DNA from: Rhodospirillaceae bacterium | GTDB taxonomy: Bacteria > Pseudomonadota > Alphaproteobacteria > SHVZ01 | DNA length: 39,424 bases | Assembly (NCBI GenBank): GCA_016792585.1 | Contig: JAEULB010000002.1 | Coordinates: 1-39,424 of the forward strand | Reading direction: 5' to 3' | In this document: positions 15,940 through 25,544 of the stretch, one piece after another | Layout: each line of letters starts with the position of its first letter | How positions within the stretch are numbered: the first letter of the stretch is position 1 | Program-made: the position numbers and the translations under genes | Notes under the pieces: generated by a model | Database searches by the model: none | Seen by the model: only the letters and a program-made list of their open reading frames with translations | What the model was told of the DNA's origin: nothing

Positions 15940-16740
15940 ATGACCGAACGGACGCTCGCCACGGTGGCGCGCGCGCTCGAGGCGCGTGCCGATCATCCCG
16001 GTGTTTTTTCCGGATACGCCAGTCTTTTCGGAACTGCGGATTCCCAGGGCGACGTGGTCGAACCGGGCGCCTTCCGCACGAGCCTGGAAGCCTGGCGCAC
16101 CAAGGGGCGCCGCCCGGCGATGCTCTGGCAGCACGATCCGAACGAGCCCATCGGACTCTGGACACATCTGGAGGAAGACGCGGTCGGGCTCCGCGTCGAA
16201 GGCCGCCTGCTTCTCTCGGTGCAGGCCGGCGCGGAGGCGCACGAGCATCTCAAGATGGGGACGGTGCTCGGGACCTGCCTCGACTACGTTCCCGGCACTG
16301 GAGCGCTCACGATCAGGCGCTCGGAGTCGTTCGGCAGCGGCACCTATTCGGACTGGACCGTGAGCGTCGACGGCGGCGCCGGTCCCGAAGGCCCGGCCGG
16401 CCCGATCGGCTCGACGCCGCAGATCGCGACGTCGACCGCGGCGACGCTGACGATCCAGCCCGGCACGACGTCCTCGTTCACCACCGCCGCCGACTTGCCG
16501 CTGCTGGTCGGCGCCTTCGTCCTGATGACCGCGAATGCCGACCCCTCGGCCTGGATGATGGGACAGATCGCCGGCAAGGCCGGAACCAGCGTCGCGGTCG
16601 ATGTGCAGGCGCTCAACGGGAGCGGCACTCATTCCGGCTGGACGCTCCAGCTCGTCGGCCCGCGCGGCATCCAGGGGCCGACAGGGCCCGCCGGCGGTCT
16701 CTCGCTGGCCGATATGCATGCCGCCGTCTACTCGTTCTGA
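15940..16740 (+). CDS. Chimera: truncated HK97 prohead protease joined to tail-fibre module
   Basis: The 266-residue protein has two parts. Residues 1-105 match the first half of HK97-family prohead proteases: FSGYASLFG (23-31), GDVVEPGAF (37-45) and MLWQHDPNEPIG with catalytic His65. The expected nucleophile segment (G-L-S-I-G-[FY]) is absent. From about Met106 the sequence is instead tail-fibre-like: VPGTGALT and GSGTYSDWTVSV, a collagen-like GPEGPAGPIG, a second module with GSGTHSGWTLQL, and collagen-like GPRGIQGPTGPAG. The break at about 16255 sits part-way into the first copy of a repeated tail module, so this looks like an in-frame deletion that removed the rest of the protease, the capsid and most tail genes. 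Protease activity is not expected. GGCACTGGAGCG-type codon use continues without a frameshift. Confidence 0.82.
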   Translation: MTERTLATVARALEARADHPGVFSGYASLFGTADSQGDVVEPGAFRTSLEAWRTKGRRPAMLWQHDPNEPIGLWTHLEEDAVGLRVEGRLLLSVQAGAEAHEHLKMGTVLGTCLDYVPGTGALTIRRSESFGSGTYSDWTVSVDGGAGPEGPAGPIGSTPQIATSTAATLTIQPGTTSSFTTAADLPLLVGAFVLMTANADPSAWMMGQIAGKAGTSVAVDVQALNGSGTHSGWTLQLVGPRGIQGPTGPAGGLSLADMHAAVYSF

Positions 16741-16752
16741 CCAGGAGAGATC

Positions 16753-17184
16753 ATGACTGTCACCAACACCGCCGCGTTCGGCCAGGTGCCGAATGTCGGC
16801 CACGCGGTCCTCACCACCGCCAAGTCCGCGCCATTGTCGGGCGGAACGAACACCGTGCCGCTGTTCACGGCCGGCGCCAACGGCTCGCTCGTCAACGGCA
16901 TTGCGGCGATCCCGCGCAACACGTTGTCGAATGCCGCCCACATCGGCGTCTATGCCTCGACCGACAACGGAACGACCGTGAGTCTCGTCGCGATCGGCCT
17001 GCTCGCGGCGTGGACGTTCGCGGCGTCGACGTCACCAGTGCCACTGAATCTCGTCAACCTGAACGGCGCCGTCATTTCGGTGACGAATCCGCTCTACATG
17101 CCGGCCGGCATGAAGCTCTACGCATCGTCGTCCCAGGCCCTGGCTGACGGGATCCTGGTCACGGCCAACGGCGTCGATCTCTGA
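16753..17184 (+). CDS. Phage structural-type protein, unknown role
   Basis: The 143-residue protein is rich in Ala, Thr, Val and Asn, with no transmembrane segment or enzyme motif. Segments such as VPLFTAGANGSLVNGIAAIPR and IGVYASTDNGTTVSLVAIG resemble small beta-rich phage proteins encoded beside tail fibres. AGGAGAG precedes the ATG by about six bases, and it starts 12 bases after the chimera. The context (tail-fibre module upstream, glycine-rich tail protein downstream) suggests a tail accessory or baseplate-type component; the exact role is unknown. Confidence 0.7.
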   Translation: MTVTNTAAFGQVPNVGHAVLTTAKSAPLSGGTNTVPLFTAGANGSLVNGIAAIPRNTLSNAAHIGVYASTDNGTTVSLVAIGLLAAWTFAASTSPVPLNLVNLNGAVISVTNPLYMPAGMKLYASSSQALADGILVTANGVDL

Positions 17185-17194
17185 GGAGCGCGAC

Positions 17195-17866
17195 ATGGCT
17201 GCAAACGGTCTTCGAAACGCGCTTCCTGGCCTTTCCGCTCTGCCGCCGCTCCCGATCGAGCTGAGCGGTGCCCGCTTCGGCATCCAAGTCTTTACCAGCA
17301 ACGGTACCTTCACGCGGCCACCCGGCGTCTCGTCCGTCACGGCGATGGTGATCGCTGTTGGCGGCGGAGGGGGTGGTGGCGGTGGGTATGAGACCATCAG
17401 TGGAAGTGCTGGGAATGGTTCAGCGGGCGCTGATGGAGGGACTACCTCCATGGGCGCGCTAGTTACTGCTGCTGGTGGTTTAGGGGGAGCCGGAGGTTCG
17501 AGTAGCGCGCCAACTGAGCAAGGGGCGCAAGGTTATCAGCGAGGTGCTTCCGGGCATATTGCTCGCACAGAAACCACTCCGTTTATTACTGTCACTGCTC
17601 CTCCTGCCGCCGGGGGGCAGGGCTTCAGTGGATTCGGAAATGGTGGCGATAGCGGAAATGGCTATGGAACAAACGTCTCGGGCACAACTGTGTTTGCGGG
17701 GAACGGTGGTAACTCCGGTTCGGTTAGTTCGTACTTCGGCCCGGTATCCGCTGATGAGTCTGTGACAGTTGGCATTGGCGGGGGACCTGGTAGCGGCGCG
17801 ATTGCAGGTGTTAGCCGTGGACAGCGCGGTTCGTCTGGCGTGCTCATCGTTCTTTATTGGTGGTGA
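17195..17866 (+). CDS. Glycine-rich phage tail/adhesin-like protein
   Basis: The 223-residue protein contains FGIQVFTSNGTFTRPPGVSS (31-50), the common opening of phage glycine-rich tail proteins. It then has a run of nine glycines (VGGGGGGGGGYET) and many GG-containing repeats to the end. The pattern fits polyglycine-sandwich adhesins of the gp38 type that sit at fibre tips and bind host receptors. GAGGAG lies six bases before the ATG and only 10 bases separate it from the previous gene. From about 17380 the base composition turns visibly less GC-rich than the flanks and stays so through the following methyltransferase, suggesting exchange of a receptor-binding/cargo block by recombination. 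Confidence 0.75.
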   Translation: MAANGLRNALPGLSALPPLPIELSGARFGIQVFTSNGTFTRPPGVSSVTAMVIAVGGGGGGGGGYETISGSAGNGSAGADGGTTSMGALVTAAGGLGGAGGSSSAPTEQGAQGYQRGASGHIARTETTPFITVTAPPAAGGQGFSGFGNGGDSGNGYGTNVSGTTVFAGNGGNSGSVSSYFGPVSADESVTVGIGGGPGSGAIAGVSRGQRGSSGVLIVLYWW

Positions 17867-17898
17867 CCATCCAAGCCCAGGCAAAAGTCTGTTCGTTA

Positions 17899-18807
17899 TC
17901 ACCGGATTCTATTCGTGACGACGCTGTCGAGGACTCCCGAGTCTCGATCGCGTCCCGCCTCGAGAACCTCCCAATGACGCCCGTCATAAGGGCCGGCGAT
18001 GCTCGACGATACTCTCTGAATCTCAAATCCGGCTCCATTGAGGTACCTCCGATACGGATGTGCAAACATCGGGAAATGCTTGTGATAGAGGATGATTGCT
18101 GCTTCGGATGCCCCTTCGCGATTCCCGAGGTAGTCCCTTACGATTATGCGCTCCGCCATCCCGCGCAATGATGAGAAGAGCATCCTCGTCAGGTGCGGGT
18201 GCACGTAGCAAAGAGTTCCGAGAGCGAGAAAAAGATCCGTCTTTGTCTCTCCCCACGGCCTATCGAGCTTGAGGGCGGAGTCAGCATCTTCTGACCGGAT
18301 GGTCGCATCGAACGAAACCTGGCTCGCAACGGCTCTTGCTCTTTCGGCAAAGTCGCGGTTTGGCTCGAAGCCCAGATAGCTAAACTGCGTGCCAGGAAAA
18401 TTCTCAGAAAGATAAGTGATCGTCGCACCGGGACCGCATCCGAAGTCAACAACCCGCATCACTTTCTGCTCGCCAATGGCCCGTACGAAGGCCTCTCGGA
18501 CATAGCGGTACGCAGTCATGTTATAGGCGGTATCATAGTTGTCGGCTCCCGCCTTCTTTTCGGCCGCCTTATCGAGCCAGTGACGGCGCTGCACTTCTGC
18601 AACATTCGCAAGATCGGGCTCCCCGACATCAAAAATTGTGTGGTCGTAGCAAACTCGATCGCACTCGGGGCAGTCGATCAGTCTCATGATCTGATCCCAA
18701 TGAGGCGAGATGACTACCGATGACCTTTCGACCTCGTTGAAGCACTGAGCGTTGCAAGTTTCGCATGTAAGGCCGCCAGAGGCCGGAATCGCGATGTCTT
18801 GGGTCAT
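17899..18807 (-). CDS. SAM-dependent methyltransferase with N-terminal Cys motifs
   Basis: The 302-residue protein is a class I methyltransferase: motif I is VVDFGCGPG (119-127), followed by an acidic strand end in YLGFEPN. N-terminal to this are two CxxCxxxC motifs, C15-x2-C18-x3-C22 and C46-x2-C49-x3-C53 (CPECDRVC), which could bind zinc. This does not match the usual TylC3-like zinc-binding N-terminus exactly. The gene is oriented against the phage late genes, between the tail and lysis modules, and is clearly less GC-rich than its neighbours. Together these are signs of a separately acquired cargo ('moron') gene. The substrate is unknown; a surface glycan or small molecule is possible. 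A short gap (32 bases) separates its end from the tail protein. Confidence 0.8.
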   Translation of the reverse strand: MTQDIAIPASGGLTCETCNAQCFNEVERSSVVISPHWDQIMRLIDCPECDRVCYDHTIFDVGEPDLANVAEVQRRHWLDKAAEKKAGADNYDTAYNMTAYRYVREAFVRAIGEQKVMRVVDFGCGPGATITYLSENFPGTQFSYLGFEPNRDFAERARAVASQVSFDATIRSEDADSALKLDRPWGETKTDLFLALGTLCYVHPHLTRMLFSSLRGMAERIIVRDYLGNREGASEAAIILYHKHFPMFAHPYRRYLNGAGFEIQRVSSSIAGPYDGRHWEVLEAGRDRDSGVLDSVVTNRIR

Positions 18808-18971
18808 GCGGTATGCATCTCACAGATCGAGAGTTAGTCGAGCAACTGCGCGTGCTGGCGTCTCGGTCACCCATCATAGATCAACAGCGCGCTAGAGGGT
18901 ATTCCGCCCCGCTACTGCGTTCCGCGTCCAGCTTGATCCTTGTGAATCTGTACTTTCTAACGGAGGTCCCT

Positions 18972-19331
18972 ATGAGGCTTTCCCGCTTCTTCATCATGTC
19001 TGCGGTAGTCCTGGCTGCGAGCGTATGGGCGTTTGAGATACGTGCCCAGTTCTGCCCGATGACTCTTGCCGCGGTCGAGTTGCGTATTCGCGAAGCGGTG
19101 CCAGCTGAGGCGCTGGAGATTGAGCGCCATGCCGGGCCCGAGGTGTCGGCCGTCGTGGCGCGGCTCAACGCCGAGCCGCCGGTGACCGACTTCGTCGCCG
19201 ACTCGGTGCTGATCGCCTACTGGCTGGGCCAGCCCGGTGCGGTCGTCGTCCTGGGCCGCGACGGATGCGTTGCCGGGCAGATCACGCTGCCGGCGATGCG
19301 GGCCCGCACCCTGTTTGGGCAGACGTCGTGA
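18972..19331 (+). CDS. Small exported/membrane phage-region protein
   Basis: The 119-residue protein counts from ATG 18972, which has GGAGG six bases upstream; the same frame is open further up but without a ribosome site. The N-terminus is a signal peptide or anchor (MRLSRFFIMSAVVLAASVWA). The mature part has FCPMTLAAVELRIREAVPAE and, near the end, VADSVLIAYWLGQPGAVVVL and two Cys. I do not recognise the family. GTGA overlap links it to the next gene, so it belongs to the lysis-like block. Confidence 0.65.
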   Translation: MRLSRFFIMSAVVLAASVWAFEIRAQFCPMTLAAVELRIREAVPAEALEIERHAGPEVSAVVARLNAEPPVTDFVADSVLIAYWLGQPGAVVVLGRDGCVAGQITLPAMRARTLFGQTS

Positions 19332-19603
19332 GCGAGCCGGCGCCGCATGTCCTCGTCGACATCGGCGAGCTCGAGGTCCTGCTCGATCGCGCCGCGGAGG
19401 AAGGTGCTCGCCGCGCGCTCGCGGCGATCGGCCTCGAGGACGGGCATGCCGCCGCCGACGTGCGCGATCTCCGCGAATTGCTGGGATCGTGGCGCGTCGC
19501 AAGGCGGGCGGTATGGCAGACGGTGGTCCGTTTCCTGACAACCGTGCTTCTGGCCGCTCTTCTCGCCGGGCTCGCGCTGAAGACGAAGCTCGGCCTCACC
19601 TGA
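19328..19603 (+). CDS. DUF6127-like phage membrane protein
   Basis: The 91-residue protein starts with GTG overlapping the previous stop (GTGA). An amphipathic helix (IGELEVLLDRAAEEGARRAL) is followed by ADVRDLRELLGSWRVARRAV and a C-terminal membrane segment (about 67-86). The 'DVxxLRxLLxxWRxAxRxxxxxxV' signature resembles DUF6127, a small protein often encoded beside holin-like genes in alphaproteobacterial phages and GTA-like clusters; this is recalled, not searched. Its role is unknown, probably membrane-associated during lysis. Confidence 0.7.
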   Translation: MSEPAPHVLVDIGELEVLLDRAAEEGARRALAAIGLEDGHAAADVRDLRELLGSWRVARRAVWQTVVRFLTTVLLAALLAGLALKTKLGLT

Positions 19604-19624
19604 TCCAATCGGAAGGAGCTTCCA

Positions 19625-19798
19625 ATGCAGATCGTCTCCTATCTCGTCAGCCGAGCCGGCGAAGCGTCATCCTGGGCCGGCCTCGCCGCGGTAATGGCCG
19701 GGCTCGGCGTCCAGCTCGATCCGGGGCTCTGGCAGAACCTCGTCGCGGTCGCCACCGCGCTTGCCGGACTCGCGGCCTACCTGATCCGCGATCGGTGA
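19625..19798 (+). CDS. Holin-like small phage membrane protein
   Basis: The 57-residue protein (ATG 19625, stop 19796-19798) has AAGGAG (19613-19618) six bases upstream. It begins MQIVSYLVSRAGEASSWAGL and has two hydrophobic stretches (about 17-31 and 38-54) separated by QLDPGLWQ, ending in a charged IRDR. This 'REAStWAGLAallaglGvxldPgl' pattern recurs in short phage membrane proteins beside spanin-like genes, where a holin is expected. Holin function is inferred from size, hydrophobicity and context. Confidence 0.65.
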   Translation: MQIVSYLVSRAGEASSWAGLAAVMAGLGVQLDPGLWQNLVAVATALAGLAAYLIRDR

Positions 19799-19986
19799 GC
19801 GCCCTTGGCTCGGCGCTCGCTTTGGCGGTGGCACTGGCCCGGCTGGTCCTGGTCTGGCTCGCCGGTCGCCCGGCCCGCGTGGCGGAGCGCGACGCCGGGC
19901 GGATCGCGCGCCAGCGGGACGAGGCTGGCCGGCCTGCTGCTGCTCCTCGCGATCTCGTCCAGCGGATGCGCGACGACCGGCTCTGA
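19795..19986 (+). CDS. Small membrane protein, possible inner spanin (Rz-like)
   Basis: GTG at 19795-19797 overlaps the stop of the holin-like gene (GTGA) and opens a 63-residue frame. An N-terminal membrane span (about 3-23) is followed by a charged helical tail rich in Arg and Asp (VAERDAGRIARQRDEAG). This N-in, periplasm-out design fits an inner-membrane spanin, although it is short for that family. A lipoprotein frame overlaps it in a different register. It could also be a non-functional remnant. Confidence 0.5.
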   Translation: MSALGSALALAVALARLVLVWLAGRPARVAERDAGRIARQRDEAGRPAAAPRDLVQRMRDDRL

Positions 19987-20143
19987 AGCGGGCCGGATCT
20001 GCCCGGCCTGGCCACATGCCGGTGGCGAGGTGGCGGACGAGCTCGAGCGGACTTGCCTGCCCGAGCAACGATGCCCGGGACTCTGGTCTTGGCTGCAGCG
20101 GCTCGATCTCCTGAAACGCCAGCTCGACGCCTGTCGCGCCTGA
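19805..20143 (+). CDS. Overlapping lipoprotein frame, possible outer spanin (Rz1-like)
   Basis: This frame overlaps the preceding one in another register. The only upstream start codon is TTG 19805, giving 112 residues; a non-standard start nearer the Leu-rich signal (residues 41-50) is possible. LAGLLLLLAISSSGC gives a lipobox-like end with Cys55 as the likely lipidated residue. The mature part has spaced cysteines and ends RLDLLKRQLDACRA. An outer-membrane lipoprotein overlapping an inner-membrane spanin is the hallmark of Rz/Rz1 pairs that fuse membranes at lysis. The start is uncertain, and Ser at the -3 position of the lipobox is less common than Leu. Confidence 0.5.
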   Translation: MARRSLWRWHWPGWSWSGSPVARPAWRSATPGGSRASGTRLAGLLLLLAISSSGCATTGSEAGRICPAWPHAGGEVADELERTCLPEQRCPGLWSWLQRLDLLKRQLDACRA

Positions 20144-20146
20144 GGC

Positions 20147-20163
20147 GACGCCGGCGTCTTTTT
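20147..20163 (+). terminator. Terminator-like hairpin ending the phage block
   Basis: GACG-CCGG-CGTC (20147-20158) is followed by five T. The stem is short (4 bp, or more with outer pairing), but the U-tract and the position three bases after the last phage stop support a weak intrinsic terminator. Confidence 0.5.
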
Positions 20164-20203
20164 CGTTTGCGCTCGCCGGCCATGATTCCGCAAATGGTCG
20201 GCC

Positions 20204-20782
20204 ATGAAGAATCCCTGGACGACGCTGACCACCAAGCCGCAATACCAGAACCCGTGGATCCAGGTGGTCGAGCACGACGTGCTCAGGCCCAACGGCAAGC
20301 CGGGTATCTATGGCGTCGTGCGCTTCAAGAACCTGGCGATCGGCGTGATCCCGATCCACGCCGACGGCACCACGGTGCTGGTCGGCCAGTACCGCTATCC
20401 GCTCGAAGCCTATTCCTGGGAAATTCCGGAGGGCGGCGGCTTGCTCGCGGTCGACCCGCTGGACTCGGCCAAGCGCGAGCTGGTCGAGGAGACCGGCTTG
20501 AGCGCCGGCAGATGGCACCCATTCCTCGAGCTTCATCTCTCGAACTCGGTCAGTGACGAGCGCGCGATCAACTATCTCGCCTGGGACCTGACCGAAGGTG
20601 TTGCCCGTCCCGACGACACCGAGCAGCTTCAGATCCGCCGCGTTCCCTTCGCCGAGGCGGTGCGCATGGCGATGGCCGGCGAGATCACCGACGCGATGGC
20701 GGTCGCGGGCCTCATCAAGGCCCAGCTGCTGCTCGATCGCGGCGAGCTGCCGGAGGACCTTCTCAAGATTCTCCGCAAATGA
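20204..20782 (+). CDS. NUDIX hydrolase, ADP-ribose pyrophosphatase-like
   Basis: The 192-residue protein has the NUDIX core REL-VEETGL (residues about 91-99) preceded by EIPEGGG. The helix glutamates that bind metal are present; the first Glu of the Gx5Ex7REUxEExGU signature is not exactly in register (V/D there), a small deviation. The N-terminal beta segment and VEHDVLRPNGKPGIYGVVRF match ADP-ribose/nucleoside-diphosphate-sugar pyrophosphatases, which cleave ADP-ribose to AMP and ribose-5-phosphate. No clear Shine-Dalgarno precedes the ATG. It lies just outside the phage block and ends at a strong bidirectional terminator, so it is probably a host gene transcribed alone. Confidence 0.85.
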   Translation: MKNPWTTLTTKPQYQNPWIQVVEHDVLRPNGKPGIYGVVRFKNLAIGVIPIHADGTTVLVGQYRYPLEAYSWEIPEGGGLLAVDPLDSAKRELVEETGLSAGRWHPFLELHLSNSVSDERAINYLAWDLTEGVARPDDTEQLQIRRVPFAEAVRMAMAGEITDAMAVAGLIKAQLLLDRGELPEDLLKILRK

Positions 20783-20816
20783 AAAAGCCCCGCGGGATCG
20801 CTCCCGCGGGGCTTTT
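20783..20816. terminator. Bidirectional terminator between NUDIX and acnA
   Basis: A perfect 14-bp stem, 20783-20796 with 20803-20816, encloses the loop ATCGCT. The stem is GC-rich inside with AAAA/TTTT ends, so each strand reads GC hairpin plus U-run. It sits between convergent genes and can stop both. Confidence 0.95.
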
Positions 20817-20836
20817 CGTGTCCTGGCCGCGCCCTT

Positions 20837-23518
<2,682 letters not shown>

Positions 23519-23830
23519 GGTCTATCCCCCTCGATACAGAACAGGAGCCGCTCGGCGTTCGGACCGGCAGGATCGGCCGGGAGACCGGGCGAGGAACGTG
23601 TGTGCGCCAAAATACCGTAAGCCCCCGGCAAGTCTAGGCTTTGGACGGCCCTTCCCAGGCGGAAGGCTGGCGCAGGCATGAGGTAACGATATACCGATAA
23701 TGATTACGATTGGTTTAAGTTTTAGGCTTAATAGATGTATAAAACATCTTCGCACCGCAATATTCCCAAATTACTGTTCATCTCCGGGAGGGCCTATCCC
23801 GGACCTCCATACCACTCGGAAGGGTTTCCC
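23519..23830. promoter_or_regulatory. Divergent regulatory region, acnA / small secreted protein
   Basis: No gene is supported in these 312 bases. The part near 23690-23770 is AT-rich. It contains GATAATGATTACGATTGGT (23696-23714), which matches the 19-mer Fur-box consensus in its first half only, and a perfect 6-bp inverted repeat AGATGT-ATAAA-ACATCT (23733-23749) whose spacer region includes TATAAA. Promoters for both divergent genes should lie here, but no clean -35/-10 pair was found. The acnA ribosome site (GAGGGGG) is at the left end. Confidence 0.5.
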
Positions 23831-24190
23831 ATGGCTTCGCGTTTTGCGGCGGCGCTCGTCGCTGCGCTCGTCCTGTTCTCGGCGTCCGTCTTCGCTGATG
23901 ATCGCGACTTCACCGTGGTCAACGGCACCGGCTACGACATCAAGGGTCTCTTCATCAACCCGCCGGGCGACAACGTCTTCAACGAGAACGAGCTCAAGGG
24001 CGTTCTCGGCGACGGCAACAAGTTCGACGTGAAGTTCACTGGCGCCGACAAGGGCTGCACCTGGAACATGAAGGTCACCTGGACCGACGACAGCTGGTCG
24101 ATCTTCCGCGGCCTCGACCTCTGCAAGATTTCCACGGTCACGCTGAAGTACAACAAGGCGACCGACACCGCCTCGTATACCTGGGATTGA
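23831..24190 (+). CDS. Small secreted protein, unknown function
   Basis: The 119-residue protein starts at ATG 23831, with GGAAGGG seven bases upstream. The signal peptide MASRFAAALVAALVLFSASV ends at FA/DD (about 21). The mature 98 residues form a beta-rich unit (FTVVNGTGYDIKGLFINPPG, then WNMKVTWTDDSWSIFRGLDL) with two cysteines, in KGCTWN and DLCKIS, that could form a disulphide in the periplasm. The pattern 'FTVxNxTGYxIxxxxxSP... CxWxxKVxxxD... W...LCxIxxxTLxYN' recurs in small alphaproteobacterial proteins without known function. It is divergent from acnA and converges on purB through a stable hairpin. Confidence 0.82.
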   Translation: MASRFAAALVAALVLFSASVFADDRDFTVVNGTGYDIKGLFINPPGDNVFNENELKGVLGDGNKFDVKFTGADKGCTWNMKVTWTDDSWSIFRGLDLCKISTVTLKYNKATDTASYTWD

Positions 24191-24201
24191 TCGTCGCTTA
24201 G

Positions 24202-24227
24202 GCGCCCGGCCCTTCGGGGCCGGGTGC
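24202..24227. terminator. UUCG-capped hairpin between convergent genes
   Basis: An 11-bp stem (24202-24212 with 24217-24227, one G-U pair) closes a TTCG loop, giving the extra-stable C(UUCG)G cap on plus-strand RNA. There is no U-tract. It lies between the stops of the secreted-protein gene and purB, touching the purB stop, so it may protect or terminate transcripts. Confidence 0.55.
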
Positions 24228-25519
24228 TATCCGAGCACGCGGGCGAAGATCGTCTCGACGTGCTTGGTGTGATAGCCGATGTCGAACAGCGCTTCGAGCT
24301 TCTGAAGGCCCAACGCGTCGACCACCGCCTTCTCATTCTTCAGCCGATCGAGGAACTGGCCGCCTTCGCGCCAGGTCGCCATCGCGTTCTTCTGCACGAT
24401 CTCGTAGGCGGTCTCGCGCGCCATGCCGGCCTGGGTCAGCTCCAGCATCACGCGCTGCGAGAAGACGAGGCCGCCGAGGCTCTCCAGGTTCTGCTTCATG
24501 CGCTCGGGATAGACGACGAGCTCGTCGACGACGCGCGCGAGGCGATTGAGCGCGAAGTCGAGCGTCACCGTCGCGTCTGGCCCGATGCCACGCTCGACCG
24601 AAGAATGACTGATGTCGCGCTCGTGCCAGAGCGACACGTTCTCCAGCGCCGGCACCACCGCCGAGCGCACCAGGCGGGCGAGCCCGGTCAGGTTCTCGGT
24701 CAGCACCGGGTTGCGCTTGTGCGGCATCGCCGAGGAACCCTTCTGCCCCGGCGAGAAATACTCCTCTGCCTCGCGCACCTCGGTCCGCTGCAGATGGCGG
24801 ATCTCGGTCGCCAGCCGCTCGACGCCTGACGCGACCACCGCCAGCGCGGCGAAGAACGCGGCGTGGCGGTCGCGCGGGATCACCTGGGTCGAGACCGGTT
24901 CGACTGCAAGCCCGAGCTTGTTCGCGACGTATTCTTCGACCTTCGGATCGATATTGGCGAAGGTGCCGACCGCGCCGGAGATCGCGCAGCTCGAGACCTC
25001 GGCCTTGGCTTGCATCAGGCGCTGACGGTTGCGCTGGAACTCGGCGTAGTGGCCCAGCAGCTTGATGCCGAACGTTGTCGGCTCGGCATGGATGCCGTGG
25101 CTGCGGCCGACCGTGATCGTGTGCTTGTGCTCGCGCGCCCGGCGCTTGAGGGCCGTCAGCACCTTGTCGACATCGGCGATCAGGATGTCGGCGGCCTGAA
25201 CCAGCTGCACCGATAGGCACGTGTCGAGGACGTCCGACGATGTCATGCCCTGGTGCAGGAAGCGCGCTTCCTCGCCGACATGCTCGGCGACGTTGGTCAG
25301 GAACGCGAGGACATCGTGCTTGGTGGTCTTCTCGATCTCGTCGACGCGGGCGGGATCGACCTTGCCGCGGGCGCGGATCGCCTCGACTGCGGACCTCGGC
25401 ACAATGCCCTGCTCGGCCATCGCCTCGGCGGCGAGGATCTCGATCTCGAGCCAGATCCGGTAGCGGTTCTCCGGCTCCCAGATCCGGGCCATCTCCGATC
25501 GTGTGTAGCGGGGGATCAT
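24227..25519 (-). CDS. purB: Adenylosuccinate lyase
   Basis: The 430-residue enzyme acts at two steps of purine synthesis, splitting SAICAR to AICAR and adenylosuccinate to AMP, each with release of fumarate. Family motifs are [24 protein letters not shown] with the catalytic His, and the signature loop [10 protein letters not shown]. The N-terminus [20 protein letters not shown] is typical and fixes the ATG at 25517-25519, although the frame is open further up. AAGGA lies about 10 bases upstream. It follows a sensor kinase gene by 25 bases on the same strand, an unusual partner. Confidence 0.97.
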   Translation of the reverse strand: MIPRYTRSEMARIWEPENRYRIWLEIEILAAEAMAEQGIVPRSAVEAIRARGKVDPARVDEIEKTTKHDVLAFLTNVAEHVGEEARFLHQGMTSSDVLDTCLSVQLVQAADILIADVDKVLTALKRRAREHKHTITVGRSHGIHAEPTTFGIKLLGHYAEFQRNRQRLMQAKAEVSSCAISGAVGTFANIDPKVEEYVANKLGLAVEPVSTQVIPRDRHAAFFAALAVVASGVERLATEIRHLQRTEVREAEEYFSPGQKGSSAMPHKRNPVLTENLTGLARLVRSAVVPALENVSLWHERDISHSSVERGIGPDATVTLDFALNRLARVVDELVVYPERMKQNLESLGGLVFSQRVMLELTQAGMARETAYEIVQKNAMATWREGGQFLDRLKNEKAVVDALGLQKLEALFDIGYHTKHVETIFARVLG

Positions 25520-25544
25520 CGGCGGCCGGTCCTTGGAAGCGGTA

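Larger units (their letters stand above)
12446..20163. mobile_element. Reduced prophage or GTA-like gene cluster
   Basis: The block runs from an S24-type repressor through TerS-like and TerL genes, a truncated prohead-protease/tail chimera, tail-type proteins, a cargo methyltransferase and lysis-like genes, ending at a terminator-like hairpin. TerL and the protease segment are of the HK97/Rhodobacter GTA type. No integrase, portal, major capsid, head-tail connector, tape measure or endolysin is present, and I see no tRNA gene or flanking direct repeat that would mark attachment sites. Boundaries are set by gene content only. The reading frames are intact, so either the decay is recent in sequence terms or some genes are under selection. 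Confidence 0.75.

Noticed and set aside
12384..20203. tRNA gene or flanking direct repeats as phage attachment sites
   Set aside because: No cloverleaf-capable tRNA sequence or convincing flanking repeat was found by eye.
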